Part shown: positions 50,702-60,296 of the stretch, one piece after another
Layout of the letters: the number at the start of each line of letters is the position of its first letter
How positions within the stretch are numbered: the stretch's first letter is position 1
Origin: Senimuribacter sp049852125
Lineage (GTDB): Bacteria; Bacillota; Clostridia; Peptostreptococcales; Anaerovoracaceae
Direction: 5' to 3'
Assembly (NCBI RefSeq): GCF_049852125.1
Contig: NZ_CP187532.1
Span: 2,858,721 to 2,922,720, forward strand
DNA length: 64,000 bases
Program-made: the position numbers and the translations under genes
Notes under the pieces: generated by a model
What the model was told of the DNA's origin: nothing
What the model saw: only the letters and a program-made list of their open reading frames with translations
Database searches by the model: none

Positions 50702-51829
50702 TTATTTTATTTCAATCAGCTGGTAGTCTCTGGTTCCGATACCCAGTTTCTCGCCGTGAATCAGTCCTGCTTCCCAATCTGTATCAGGATGTATAATTTT
50801 AAACACATCGTGACCATGATTATGATCTTCATGCTCATGACATGAACACTGATCCGCCGCGCTGCCGGAAATTACCGGCTGGCTGTTGGCCGCGTCCACA
50901 CAGGCCTGATCGATAGCAACGGGATCAAAGGACGCGAACATGCCGACATCAGCGATAACCGCTACGTCATTGCCGCCCTCGCAATCACAGTCCGGAGACA
51001 CGTTCATCACCATACTGATATGAAACGCTTCTTTTCCAGCTAGAGCCGCTTTTGTGTATTCGGCAATCTTTCTGTTCATTACCGGCTTCGCCTCGTCCCA
51101 CTTGGTGGCGATAGCGCCCTTCGGACAATAAGCGATGCAGTAGCCGCAGCCCAGACATTTTTCCTCATCAATGACAGCCTTTTTGTCTACTACATGTACG
51201 CCGTCATTCGCACAGTTCTTTACGCACATACCGCAGCCGATGCAGCAATCTGCGTCAATAGAAGGCGTACCGCTGCTGTGCATTTCCATTTTACCCTTTT
51301 TAGAGCCTGCGCCCATGCCGATATTTTTCAGCGTACCGCCAAAGCCCGCGCCAACATGACCTTTGAAGTGGGTCAGTGAAATCAAAACGTCAGCCTCTGC
51401 AATAGCCGCGCCAATCTTGGCCTCTTTCACGTACTCGCCGCCCTCTACAGCAATTTCTCGCTCGTCAGTTCCGCGCAGTCCATCGGCAATAATGGTATGT
51501 ACGCCGGTTGCCAACGGATTATATCCATTCATATATGCTGCTTCCAAGTGATTCAGCGCGTTGTTGCGGTAACCCACATACAGCGTATTGCAGTCTGTCA
51601 GGAAAGGCTTTCCGCCCCGTGCTTTGATATGGTCGCAGAGCACCTTCGCGTACTGATGCCGCAGGAACGCCATATTTCCATACTCCCCAAAATGAAGCTT
51701 AACCGCTACAAATTTGTCCTGAAAATCAATCTGATCAATTCCAGCCTTTGTAATCAGCCGCTCAAATTTGTCCAGTAAACTATCTCCCATACCCACATGC
51801 ATATCCGTAAAATAAACCTTCGCGCTCAT
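50702..51829 (-). CDS. DUF362 protein with two 4Fe-4S clusters and a His-rich insert
   Basis: 375 residues. The N-terminal DUF362 domain (VAVKLHFGEYGNMAFLRHQY; ISLTHFKGHVGAGFGGTLKN) precedes two ferredoxin motifs: CCIGCGMCVKNCAND and CLGCGYCIAYCPKGA, each with four Cys. A further Cys pair (CDCEGG) and a His-rich stretch (residues 330-341, CHEHEDHNHGHD) follow. The family is of unknown role, probably electron transfer. The insert looks like a metal-binding patch. It begins MSAKVYFTD; GGAGGAAA precedes the ATG. Confidence 0.85.
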   Translation of the reverse strand: MSAKVYFTDMHVGMGDSLLDKFERLITKAGIDQIDFQDKFVAVKLHFGEYGNMAFLRHQYAKVLCDHIKARGGKPFLTDCNTLYVGYRNNALNHLEAAYMNGYNPLATGVHTIIADGLRGTDEREIAVEGGEYVKEAKIGAAIAEADVLISLTHFKGHVGAGFGGTLKNIGMGAGSKKGKMEMHSSGTPSIDADCCIGCGMCVKNCANDGVHVVDKKAVIDEEKCLGCGYCIAYCPKGAIATKWDEAKPVMNRKIAEYTKAALAGKEAFHISMVMNVSPDCDCEGGNDVAVIADVGMFASFDPVAIDQACVDAANSQPVISGSAADQCSCHEHEDHNHGHDVFKIIHPDTDWEAGLIHGEKLGIGTRDYQLIEIK

Positions 51830-52037
51830 CTTTTCCTCCTATATATTATCTTTTACACTTTCCTGTAATTTCTTCAATGTCAATTCGCCAAATCGCTGTC
51901 CTTCCCAGGCTTCTTTCTATAGCATGATCAAAACCTCCTCGCTTTCCTACATAGATTATATTCCAGACTGAACCATGGGTCAACGGGATTTTCTCTGTGA
52001 TTAAAAAACGAGCGCGGCAACGATCGAATACAAATGA

Positions 52038-52078
52038 AACCGCACTATTTCAGTCTTTCTAACTAAAATAGTGCGGTT
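52038..52078 (-). terminator. Terminator after the anti-sigma gene
   Basis: AACCGCACTATTT (52038-52050) pairs perfectly with AAATAGTGCGGTT (52066-52078); on the minus strand TTTCATTTG follows. Confidence 0.75.
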
Positions 52079-52118
52079 AAAAATTCTGCCTATAAAATTT
52101 GCGAACCGGACGACGCGG

Positions 52119-53156
52119 CTATTTCACCTTAATGGTAAATGCATCGCTGATTGCAGCTTTATCACACCACAATGCTTCACCGAACATCAGATCATCGTCG
52201 TATACACGCAGAGTATATGACTCTGCATTCTTATCTAATTGATAGGTGACCTCATCTTCATTATCTCTGACTCCCTGAAAGCTGGTATAGCAGCCGGAAT
52301 AAAAGCTTACCGGATCACCGCTCTGATCACTGCCGTGAAGATTGATGTTCCATAATTCCTCCTGTTCTATACCATCAGGGTTTTCTATTGCTATCCATTG
52401 GTCGATCGGCGTAACAACAAGCTGCTTTAAGATAAGTCTCTTTCCATGATACATGACAGTCTTATCGATATCCACTTTCTTTGTCGCTTCTTTTAAAGCT
52501 TCATTTTCCAAAGTAAAAGTAAATGCAAAATGCTCGCCACCTACGGCGATCTTTACATAAATCGTTGGATTTAACGGCATCTCGAAATCCTCAAAGGTCT
52601 TCGTCCAATAATGCATACCTGGATCTCTTTTCTCTTTTGGCAAATCTGTTGCGAATGGACCTGTTCCTGTACTTTTCAATCCATCAGGCCAATCATACCC
52701 ATTGATACTGGCCTCCATTAAATCTATTTTGCTGTCCCCTATATTTTTTCCATCCTTTGCTGCCCGGAAAGAAATGCGGAGCTGATGGTCGCTGCCGACA
52801 GCTTCACACAGTGTCACAGTAACGCCATTTTTCGTTTTCGTCTGGTCGACGGCCGTCGCATAATCATCCTGCTGATCCATGCCCAAATACTGACCGATGC
52901 CCATAAACGCCTGCTTTACAGCAGCCCATGTTCTGTCACCCAGCGGCGTCATCGTCAGGCACAAGATCAGGCAAGCTGCGATCAGGACGCCAACACGTCT
53001 GCCTGGCCAGCTGTCATCTTCGACATGTCTGTACGGCGCGGCGGATACCCTTTGATAAAAGGATCTCATTAGACGCTGTTTCTCATCTTGGCTCACTGGT
53101 TCCTCCGGCACATCGGAAAACATCTCGAAATTAATATGTTCATAATTGTTATTCAT
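52119..53156 (-). CDS. DUF4179 anti-sigma factor-like membrane protein
   Basis: 345 residues. The cytoplasmic N-terminal 60 residues (probable sigma-binding region, with LMRSFYQRVSA) precede one membrane helix (VGVLIAACLILCLTMTP) and a long extracellular DUF4179-type domain with Ig-like strands. Such proteins hold an ECF sigma factor inactive until an outside signal. The ATG at 53156 overlaps the sigma gene by 8 bp. Confidence 0.82.
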   Translation of the reverse strand: MNNNYEHINFEMFSDVPEEPVSQDEKQRLMRSFYQRVSAAPYRHVEDDSWPGRRVGVLIAACLILCLTMTPLGDRTWAAVKQAFMGIGQYLGMDQQDDYATAVDQTKTKNGVTVTLCEAVGSDHQLRISFRAAKDGKNIGDSKIDLMEASINGYDWPDGLKSTGTGPFATDLPKEKRDPGMHYWTKTFEDFEMPLNPTIYVKIAVGGEHFAFTFTLENEALKEATKKVDIDKTVMYHGKRLILKQLVVTPIDQWIAIENPDGIEQEELWNINLHGSDQSGDPVSFYSGCYTSFQGVRDNEDEVTYQLDKNAESYTLRVYDDDLMFGEALWCDKAAISDAFTIKVK

Positions 53157-53721
53157 TATATTCACCCCCGTGACTTTCATAAGCGCCGCGGATTTTTTTC
53201 TTTCCCCGGGAAATCCGCGAATAAATCAGATCTCGATGCATGCCGGTCTCAGCGCTGATCTGCGTCACCGGCTGCTGCAGACCATAACGGCGCATGAACA
53301 ATTCCTGATCCTCCGGACTGAGGCAGTGCAGCAGCTTTTGCAGTTCCTCCAAAGAGCCGCGGCCTTCGACGTCATACAGAGCAACGCTTTCATCAACAAT
53401 AGACGCCCATTGGGAATCATCCAGGGCAACTCTGCCCTGTGCCGCCCGTCTCTCCCTGCGCAGAAGGTCGATGGCTTTGTACTTGGCTATGGCGCAAAGC
53501 CAGTTTTTCAGTTGGCTTTTCTTTTCCTCAAACCGCTCCGGATGGGTCCAAATAGCCAGCAAAACATCGTTGAAGCACTCCTCCCACCGCTCGCCGTACT
53601 CACAGAGATTTCGCAACAAAACAGATTTTATCAGCGCTCCATATCGGTCGATGATATACTCGATAGCCATGGAATCCTGCATCTTCAGCGCCCGGATCAA
53701 ATTGTCGTCATTTATTTTCAA
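53149..53721 (-). CDS. ECF-type RNA polymerase sigma factor
   Basis: 190 residues. Region 2 spans about 5-80 (AIEYIIDRYGALIKSVLLRN; KNWLCAIAKYKAIDLLRRER) and region 4 about 115-175 (LSPEDQELFMRRYGLQQPVT; GMHRDLIYSRISRGKKKI). It is paired and overlapping with a DUF4179 anti-sigma gene. Target promoters are not known; autoregulation is usual. Confidence 0.88.
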   Translation of the reverse strand: MKINDDNLIRALKMQDSMAIEYIIDRYGALIKSVLLRNLCEYGERWEECFNDVLLAIWTHPERFEEKKSQLKNWLCAIAKYKAIDLLRRERRAAQGRVALDDSQWASIVDESVALYDVEGRGSLEELQKLLHCLSPEDQELFMRRYGLQQPVTQISAETGMHRDLIYSRISRGKKKIRGAYESHGGEYNE

Positions 53722-53885
53722 GGGTTTGCTCCTTTCCGTCTCAACACCTGAAATTGATGCATCACTTATTACTTCGTATGTTACCCGTCAAATCTGACAG
53801 TGTAAAGAAAATATTTTGACTTATACATAGCAAGTTTCTCCTGATCAGCCATAGTTATCTTTTACCGGCATTTTCACCGGAAAAC

Positions 53886-53914
53886 TTGAAATCGTCTTTG
53901 CAAAATGCTATAAT
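53886..53914 (+). promoter_or_regulatory. Promoter for purB
   Basis: TTGAAA (53886-53891), 17-bp spacer, TATAAT (53909-53914), 75 bp before the purB ATG. Confidence 0.8.
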
Positions 53915-53988
53915 ATTGTATTCGTTTTTTTAGAGTGCAAACGGCCCCGCGCCGCTTCCCATATATTTGACAACAGGAGGTTCATACC

Positions 53989-55422
53989 ATGACCACAAAT
54001 AACTACACCAGCCCGCTTTCGGAGAGATATCCCAGCAAAGAAATGCAGTTTTTATTCTCTCCTGATATGAAGTTCAGAACCTGGAGACGTCTATGGATTG
54101 CTCTGGCTGAGGCTGAACACGAACTGGGACTGGATATCACGCAGAAACAAATTGACCAGCTGAAAGCCCACCAGGACGACATTAACTACGATGTTGCAAA
54201 GGCGCGTGAAAAGGAAGTCAGACACGACGTCATGAGCCATGTCTACGCTTATGGTCAGCAATGTCCTGACGCAAAAGGTATTATCCACCTGGGCGCTACC
54301 TCCTGTTATGTAGGGGATAACACAGATATTATTATTATGACTGAAGCCCTTCGGCTCATTCGCCGCAAGCTGATTAACGTTATGAACGGTCTGGCAAAAT
54401 TCGCAGAGGAATATAAGGATATGCCTACGCTGGCTTATACCCACTACCAGGCCGCGCAGCCGACAACAGTAGGAAAACGTGCCACTCTGTGGCTTCACGA
54501 TTTAGTTCTGGATCTGGAAGATCTGGATTATGTGCTCGGTTCTTTAAAGCTGCTGGGCTCAAAGGGCACGACTGGCAGCCAGGCCTCCTTCCTGGAGCTC
54601 TTTGAAGGAGATCACGAAAAATGCAAGGCTTTAGATCAGAAAATCGCGGAGAAAATGGGCTTTGACGGCTGCTATCCGGTATCCGGTCAAACCTATTCCC
54701 GTAAAATTGACAGCCGTGTTCTGAACGTACTGTCGGGCATCGCGCAATCTGCTCACAAATTCTCCAATGATATCAGGCTGCTTCAACACATGAAGGAGAT
54801 CGAAGAACCATTTGAAAAGAACCAGATCGGTTCTTCCGCCATGGCATATAAGCGCAACCCAATGCGTTCGGAAAGGATCGCGTCGCTGGCAAATTACGTA
54901 ATGAGCGACGCTATGAATCCGGCTATCACTGCTTCCACCCAGTGGTTTGAAAGAACCCTGGATGATTCCGCAAACAAAAGGATTTCCGTCAGCGAAGCTT
55001 TTCTGGCGACTGACGGCATTCTGGAACTATATATTAACGTAGTCAGCGGTCTGGTGGTCTATCCAAAGGTCATCGAAGCGCACCTGATGGCAGAGCTGCC
55101 GTTTATGGCGACAGAAAATATCATGATGGACGCCGTGAAGGCTGGCGGCGACAGACAGGAGCTCCATGAGCGGATACGCGTCCACTCCATGGCAGCCGGC
55201 AAAGTCGTGAAAGAGGAGGGAAAGCCAAACGATCTCATCGACCGCATTGCGGCAGACCCGGCCTTTCATATATCAAAAGAGGCTTTACAGAAGGTTTTGA
55301 AGCCAGAAAACTATGTTGGCAGAGCTGTACAGCAGACAACTGAGTTTCTTAACGGGGTCATAAAGCCTATTCTATCAGCAAACGAGGACGCTCTCGGCCT
55401 CACTGCTGAAATCCATGTTTAA
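53989..55422 (+). CDS. purB: Adenylosuccinate lyase
   Basis: 477 residues. The fumarase-superfamily signature GSSAMAYKRNPMRSE (about 280-294) carries the mobile catalytic loop Ser; HLGATSCYVGDN and THYQAAQPTTVGKR are the two other conserved blocks. It forms AMP from adenylosuccinate and AICAR from SAICAR. ACAGGAGG precedes the ATG. It is followed after 17 bp by purA, so two steps to AMP share one transcript. Confidence 0.95.
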   Translation: MTTNNYTSPLSERYPSKEMQFLFSPDMKFRTWRRLWIALAEAEHELGLDITQKQIDQLKAHQDDINYDVAKAREKEVRHDVMSHVYAYGQQCPDAKGIIHLGATSCYVGDNTDIIIMTEALRLIRRKLINVMNGLAKFAEEYKDMPTLAYTHYQAAQPTTVGKRATLWLHDLVLDLEDLDYVLGSLKLLGSKGTTGSQASFLELFEGDHEKCKALDQKIAEKMGFDGCYPVSGQTYSRKIDSRVLNVLSGIAQSAHKFSNDIRLLQHMKEIEEPFEKNQIGSSAMAYKRNPMRSERIASLANYVMSDAMNPAITASTQWFERTLDDSANKRISVSEAFLATDGILELYINVVSGLVVYPKVIEAHLMAELPFMATENIMMDAVKAGGDRQELHERIRVHSMAAGKVVKEEGKPNDLIDRIAADPAFHISKEALQKVLKPENYVGRAVQQTTEFLNGVIKPILSANEDALGLTAEIHV

Positions 55423-55439
55423 GAATAGGAGTGAGTACT

Positions 55440-56729
55440 ATGATCAAAGCAATTGTCGGCGCTAACTGGGGCGACGAGGGAAAAGGAAAAATTACAGACA
55501 CATTGGCAGAAAACTGTGACATCATCGTCCGGTTTCAGGGAGGAAGCAACGCGGGACACACCATAAAGAACAACTATGGTAAGTTCGCCCTTCACATGCT
55601 GCCCTCCGGCGTCTTTTACAGTCATACCACCAGTGTGCTGGGCAACGGTGTGGCGCTGAACATCCCGAAGCTCATCGAAGAAATCAAATCTATCACAGAC
55701 CGGGGTGTTCCTGCTCCAAAAGTGCTGGTTTCCGACAGAGCCCATATTGTCATGCCGTATCACATTTTGTTAGATACGTATGAAGAGGAGCGACTGGGCG
55801 GTAAATCCTTTGGCTCAACCAAAAGCGGTATCGCGCCATGCTACTCTGATAAATACGCGAAAATCGGATTTCAGGTCAACGAGCTATTTATGCCGGAAGA
55901 CCAGCTGCTGGAAAAGCTGGAGAATGTGTGTACCCTGAAGAACGTAGTAATCGAGCATCTCTATCATAAGCCTGCACTGAAGCCGGAAGATCTTCTGCAA
56001 ACTATGAGAGAATACAAGGAAATGATCAAACCATATGTTGCTAACACTTCCGCATATTTAGGCAAGGCTGTCAAAGAAGGGAAAAATATTCTCCTGGAAG
56101 GACAGCTGGGCGCGCTGAAGGATACAGATCACGGTATCTACCCCATGGTCACATCTTCTTCTACGCTGGCCGCCTTCGGCGCTGTAGGCGCAGGCATTCC
56201 GCCATACGAAATCAAAGATGTTGTCACCGTAGTCAAAGCCTACTCATCAGCTGTAGGCGCAGGCGCTTTCGTCAGCGAGCTATTTGGCGAAGAAGCGGAT
56301 GAGCTGAGAAAACGCGGTGGAGACGGCGGCGAATTTGGCGCTACTACAGGCCGGCCGCGCAGAGTCGGCTGGTTTGACGCAGTTGCTACCCGCTACGGCT
56401 GCCGCATGCAGGGTACGACAGAAGTCGCTTTGACGGTCATCGATCCGCTGGGTTATCTGGAGGAAATCCCAATCTGCGTAGGCTACGATATCAATGGAGA
56501 AGAACATCAGGATTTTCCAAATACCACCTATTTATATCAGGCAAAGCCAATTCTAAAGACATTGCCTGGCTGGAAATGCGACGTCACAGGCATCCGTCGG
56601 TGGGAAGACCTTCCAAAGGAATGTCAGGAATACGTCAATGAAATCGAGCGGCAGCTGGGGTTCCCAATTACGATGGTTTCTAACGGTCCAGGCCGCGATG
56701 ATATCATCCCACGCCAACCGCTGATCTAA
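55440..56729 (+). CDS. purA: Adenylosuccinate synthetase
   Basis: 429 residues. GANWGDEGKGKITD (GTP loop and catalytic Asp), GSNAGHTI with the catalytic His, LEGQLGALKDTDHGIYP, and the C-terminal GTP-binding GPGRDD are all present. It condenses IMP with aspartate. The ATG at 55440 is 8 nt from AGGAG; GTG 55431 is an alternative. It shares a transcript with purB. Confidence 0.95.
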   Translation: MIKAIVGANWGDEGKGKITDTLAENCDIIVRFQGGSNAGHTIKNNYGKFALHMLPSGVFYSHTTSVLGNGVALNIPKLIEEIKSITDRGVPAPKVLVSDRAHIVMPYHILLDTYEEERLGGKSFGSTKSGIAPCYSDKYAKIGFQVNELFMPEDQLLEKLENVCTLKNVVIEHLYHKPALKPEDLLQTMREYKEMIKPYVANTSAYLGKAVKEGKNILLEGQLGALKDTDHGIYPMVTSSSTLAAFGAVGAGIPPYEIKDVVTVVKAYSSAVGAGAFVSELFGEEADELRKRGGDGGEFGATTGRPRRVGWFDAVATRYGCRMQGTTEVALTVIDPLGYLEEIPICVGYDINGEEHQDFPNTTYLYQAKPILKTLPGWKCDVTGIRRWEDLPKECQEYVNEIERQLGFPITMVSNGPGRDDIIPRQPLI

Positions 56730-56810
56730 AGGCAACAGTTGTATTTTACGGCTGCATGACACAGCAATTGCGTCTCAGCCGAATATATAATAAGGAAAGG
56801 ATTTATTCAA

Positions 56811-57950
56811 GTGTACAAGGAAGCAATCAGACCCGCTTGGGCCGAAATCAATCTAAGCAATCTGGATTACAACATCAAAAGCATCAAAGCCAAGGTAGGA
56901 CCTGGCAAAGAGATAATCGGCGTTATCAAAGCCGACGGCTACGGACACGGAAGTGTTATGTGCGCTGAGGTTTTGAGACTGAACGATGTGAAAACCTTTG
57001 CGATCGCAACTCTGCAGGAAGCGATCACTCTCCGTGAAGCGGGTGCGAAAGAGGAAATTATCATGCTGGGTCTTACCCCGGACATGTATGCGAACACCAT
57101 CGTGGAATACGATATTACCCCGGTCGTCTGTAACTCTATCAACGCAAAAGCAATGAGCGACGCTGCTGCAAAAGCAGGTAAAACCGTATCCGGTCTTATC
57201 GCCGTAGATACTGGTATGGGACGTATCGGATATCTGGCTGATGATATCGAAAACGCCATCTTTGATATTAAGAAAATCGCACAGCTGCCTAACTTCAAAA
57301 TCAAAGGCATGTTTTCGCATATGTCTACGGCCGATGCCTACGACAAGACGTATTCACATCAGCAGGAAGCAAAATACAACGCTTTCTACGAAGCTCTGAC
57401 AAAGGCCGGCCTGCAAATTCCTATGAAAACGTTGGCGAACAGCGCCTCCATTATGGAGCTGCCGGAAATCCACTTTGATGCAGTTCGCCCGGGCATTATC
57501 CTCTACGGATGCTATCCATCCGACGAGGTCGACAAAAATCAATTGTCTATCAAGCCTGTTATGAGTGTCAAAGCCAACATCGTTCATCTGAAAGATGTTC
57601 CGGAAAACTTCTCCGTAGGATACGGCAGAAAATATATTTCCAAAAAGCCTTCACGAATCGCAACTATCGCCCTCGGCTATGCTGACGGTTATCCTCGTCC
57701 ATATTCCGCACAGGCAAAGGTTATCGTAAACGGCGTTGTCTGTCCGATCGCAGGTAACATCTGTATGGACCAGTGTATGATCGACGTATCTGCCGTTCCA
57801 AACGTAAAAGTGGGCGATGAAGTTATCGTCATGGGAACAGACGGCGTTAATACCATTCTGGCAGACGATATCGCAAACGCAACAGGAACCATCAATTATG
57901 AAATCTGCTGCGCCTTTGGTCAAAGACTGCCGAAAGTATATGTAAAATAG
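56811..57950 (+). CDS. alr: Alanine racemase
   Basis: 379 residues. PLP-binding Lys40 lies in IKADGYGHG; the conserved MGRIGY and SVGYGRKY segments and the C-terminal catalytic Tyr region (CMDQCMIDVS) follow. It converts L-Ala to D-Ala for the cell wall. The GTG at 56811 follows AAGGAAAGGA. It lies behind the purine genes but is closed by its own terminator. Confidence 0.93.
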   Translation: MYKEAIRPAWAEINLSNLDYNIKSIKAKVGPGKEIIGVIKADGYGHGSVMCAEVLRLNDVKTFAIATLQEAITLREAGAKEEIIMLGLTPDMYANTIVEYDITPVVCNSINAKAMSDAAAKAGKTVSGLIAVDTGMGRIGYLADDIENAIFDIKKIAQLPNFKIKGMFSHMSTADAYDKTYSHQQEAKYNAFYEALTKAGLQIPMKTLANSASIMELPEIHFDAVRPGIILYGCYPSDEVDKNQLSIKPVMSVKANIVHLKDVPENFSVGYGRKYISKKPSRIATIALGYADGYPRPYSAQAKVIVNGVVCPIAGNICMDQCMIDVSAVPNVKVGDEVIVMGTDGVNTILADDIANATGTINYEICCAFGQRLPKVYVK

Positions 57951-57962
57951 CATCTGCAAAAG

Positions 57963-58008
57963 CGTCCTGAATTTCAGAGGTATTTCTTCGAAATTCAGGA
58001 CGTTTTTT
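57963..58008 (+). terminator. Terminator after alr
   Basis: CGTCCTGAATTTC (57963-57975) pairs perfectly with GAAATTCAGGACG (57990-58002), followed by TTTTTT. Confidence 0.9.
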
Positions 58009-58079
58009 AACTATTTTCTCCTTTTTCGGGTATACTAAGTACAAAAATTCATTAAGTATCAAAATCGAAAGGGGAAATT

Positions 58080-59261
58080 ATGTCACGTTTTACATTACCT
58101 AGAGACATTTACTTCGGGAGAGGCACGCTCTCTCAGCTCAAAGAATTAAAAGGGAAAAAAGCCTTCATCGTAACCGGCGGAGGTTCTATGCAGCGGTTTG
58201 GATTTCTGGAAAAGGCAAAGGATCTGCTGAAAAGCGCCGGTATGGATGTTCATATCTTTGAAGGCGTAGAACCCGATCCATCCATAGAAACAGTAAAAAA
58301 AGGAGCTTCCGCCATGCGAGAATTCTGTCCTGACTGGATCGTTTCCATCGGCGGCGGCTCACCCATCGACGCCGCGAAAGCCATGTGGATCTTCTATGAG
58401 CATCCGGAATGCTCCTTTGAAGACGCCGTTAAGCCTTTCAGTCTGCCGCCGTTAAGACAGAAAGCTCACTTCTGCGCAATTCCATCCACCTCAGGTACTG
58501 CTACCGAGGTTACCGCATTCTCCGTGATTACCGATTACGAAAAAGGAATTAAATATCCGCTGGCTGATTTTCATCTGACCCCGGACATCGCCATTGTCGA
58601 CCCGGATCTGGCAGAGACAATGCCTCCTGAATTGGTTGCATATACCGGAATGGACGCCATGACTCACGCTATTGAAGCCTACGTTTCGACAAACGCGTCC
58701 GTCTTCACCGATCCCCTTGCTTTGAAAGCGATCGAAATGGTGAAAGACAATCTGATCAAATCGTTTAATGGCGATAAAGGCGCCAGAGAACAAATGCACT
58801 ACGCGCAGTGTTTGGCGGGCATGGCCTTTTCCAATGGTCTGCTTGGAATCGTTCACTCTATGGCACATAAGACCGGCGCCGCTTTTGAGACCGGCCATAT
58901 TACACACGGTCTCGCTAACGCCATGTTCCTCCCATATGTCATCACCTACAACGCGGAAGAACTCTCCGCTGCGAAAAGATATGAAGAAATCGCCGATTTT
59001 CTGAGAATTGAGGGCGAAAAACGCGAAGAAAAAATCCAACGTCTGTGTCATCTGATTATCAGCCTTAATGAAGCAATGGAAATTCCTGCGACCCTTCAGG
59101 AGCTAGGCGTCTCCGAAGATGAATTTTTACAAAAGCAGAGAGAAATCGCTTCAAATGCTGTTTCCGACGCATGTACCGGATCAAATCCGCGTGCCATCGA
59201 TGATGAGAAAATGGCAAAGCTATTGGATTGCGTATACTACGGAAAAAAGATTGCATTCTAA
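58080..59261 (+). CDS. Iron-containing alcohol dehydrogenase
   Basis: 393 residues of the type III ADH family: the dinucleotide-binding SIGGGSPIDAAKAM, the PSTSGTATEVTAFSVI phosphate loop, and the metal ligands in GMDAMTHAIEAYVS, GIVHSMAHKTGAAF and GHITHGLANA. It is probably a butanol- or 1,3-propanediol-type dehydrogenase in fermentative metabolism; substrate unknown. AAAGGGGAAAT precedes the ATG. Confidence 0.9.
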   Translation: MSRFTLPRDIYFGRGTLSQLKELKGKKAFIVTGGGSMQRFGFLEKAKDLLKSAGMDVHIFEGVEPDPSIETVKKGASAMREFCPDWIVSIGGGSPIDAAKAMWIFYEHPECSFEDAVKPFSLPPLRQKAHFCAIPSTSGTATEVTAFSVITDYEKGIKYPLADFHLTPDIAIVDPDLAETMPPELVAYTGMDAMTHAIEAYVSTNASVFTDPLALKAIEMVKDNLIKSFNGDKGAREQMHYAQCLAGMAFSNGLLGIVHSMAHKTGAAFETGHITHGLANAMFLPYVITYNAEELSAAKRYEEIADFLRIEGEKREEKIQRLCHLIISLNEAMEIPATLQELGVSEDEFLQKQREIASNAVSDACTGSNPRAIDDEKMAKLLDCVYYGKKIAF

Positions 59262-59270
59262 AATTATAAC

Positions 59271-59302
59271 AAAAACCCCGATTCGGCCTTACGGGGTTTT
59301 TC
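59271..59302 (+). terminator. Terminator after alcohol dehydrogenase
   Basis: AAAAACCCCG (59271-59280) pairs with CGGGGTTTTT (59292-59301). The symmetric A/T tracts allow action in both directions, which suits the converging neighbour. Confidence 0.88.
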
Positions 59303-59310
59303 ATTTTCAA

Positions 59311-60024
59311 CTATGCTATCCGCCGACCGGCGTCATCTGCCTGTCTCCGATGTATGCGCCTCCACGATAAAAGGCATCCTGCTAACAGTACACCCAGTGA
59401 TAATGCAAAAATTACGGCAATATTGAGCGCCGTATCTATAAAAAACGGCTCCGGTACAATATTGATCAAACGGTCCGTAGCAGGGTTTAGTATCCATAAG
59501 TCATTATCAAAGAAAATATGATGAAATACTGTGAACCATTTAGTAAAATCTGTGGATATAACCACTGCCATAGCTACGGCAATCCCTAAAACGATTCCTA
59601 CGCCTGCACAGAGTATTTTGGGCAAACGCCACATCCTTCCCAGCTTCCATATGAGGCACACAGCGGCGGCGCAAAGAATCAGGCAGATTCGCCGCAGCTT
59701 CAATGCTCCGACAAACAGATCTTTGACATCCTTCATATGATCAATTTCTCTTTGGTTAAAAAAAGTCGTTTCTATCCCTTCAATAGACGCTGTGATCTGC
59801 AGCTGTTCCTTATCCCCACGCAAATAACCCATCATATGATCAGTTACCCGCAATAAGTCCTCCCTTTCCATATGAACGTCTTCCAACACGGCATGCTTAT
59901 CATATTCATGAGCGAAATACCCCGGCAGCCAATAGCAAACCGCTTCCACAGAAGTAATGAGTAAAATTATTATTAAACAAAGCGCCGCCATAAACCCAGC
60001 CGCGCAAGAGACTCTATCCTTCAT
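59311..60024 (-). CDS. TIGR01906 family integral membrane protein
   Basis: 237 residues. Helices at about 10-35, 105-125, 135-158 and 195-220; the extracellular region holds the conserved REIDHMKDVKDLF and WFTVFHHIFFDNDLWILNP segments of the TIGR01906 family. Function unknown. The ATG at 60024 follows AAAGGATAA; a TTG one codon earlier is possible. Confidence 0.85.
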   Translation of the reverse strand: MKDRVSCAAGFMAALCLIIILLITSVEAVCYWLPGYFAHEYDKHAVLEDVHMEREDLLRVTDHMMGYLRGDKEQLQITASIEGIETTFFNQREIDHMKDVKDLFVGALKLRRICLILCAAAVCLIWKLGRMWRLPKILCAGVGIVLGIAVAMAVVISTDFTKWFTVFHHIFFDNDLWILNPATDRLINIVPEPFFIDTALNIAVIFALSLGVLLAGCLLSWRRIHRRQADDAGRRIA

Positions 60025-60296
60025 CAAATTATCCTTTCCGCGTTTATTATACCATGACGATTCCTCTGAACATAGAATCGCAAGTCATGATTCAATGAAC
60101 GCTTCCTTGCGGCAACGCCGTTTTAATCATTTGCGTTCATTATACCATAACGCGTCATACAGATCAAAATAAATTCGAACATGCTATGGTTTCCCAAACA
60201 AATTCCAATTTTTTCGTTTATAATTTCTTTCTTTTTTCTCTGAACTGCTATATAATGATTCTTGGCCTTCATCAATCTAAAAGGAGAATCTATGAA

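Noticed and set aside
60030..60296. Purine riboswitch upstream of the permease genes
   Set aside because: The conserved aptamer core (a TATA-type P1 start with the two paired loops) is not visible here or at 61656-61875.
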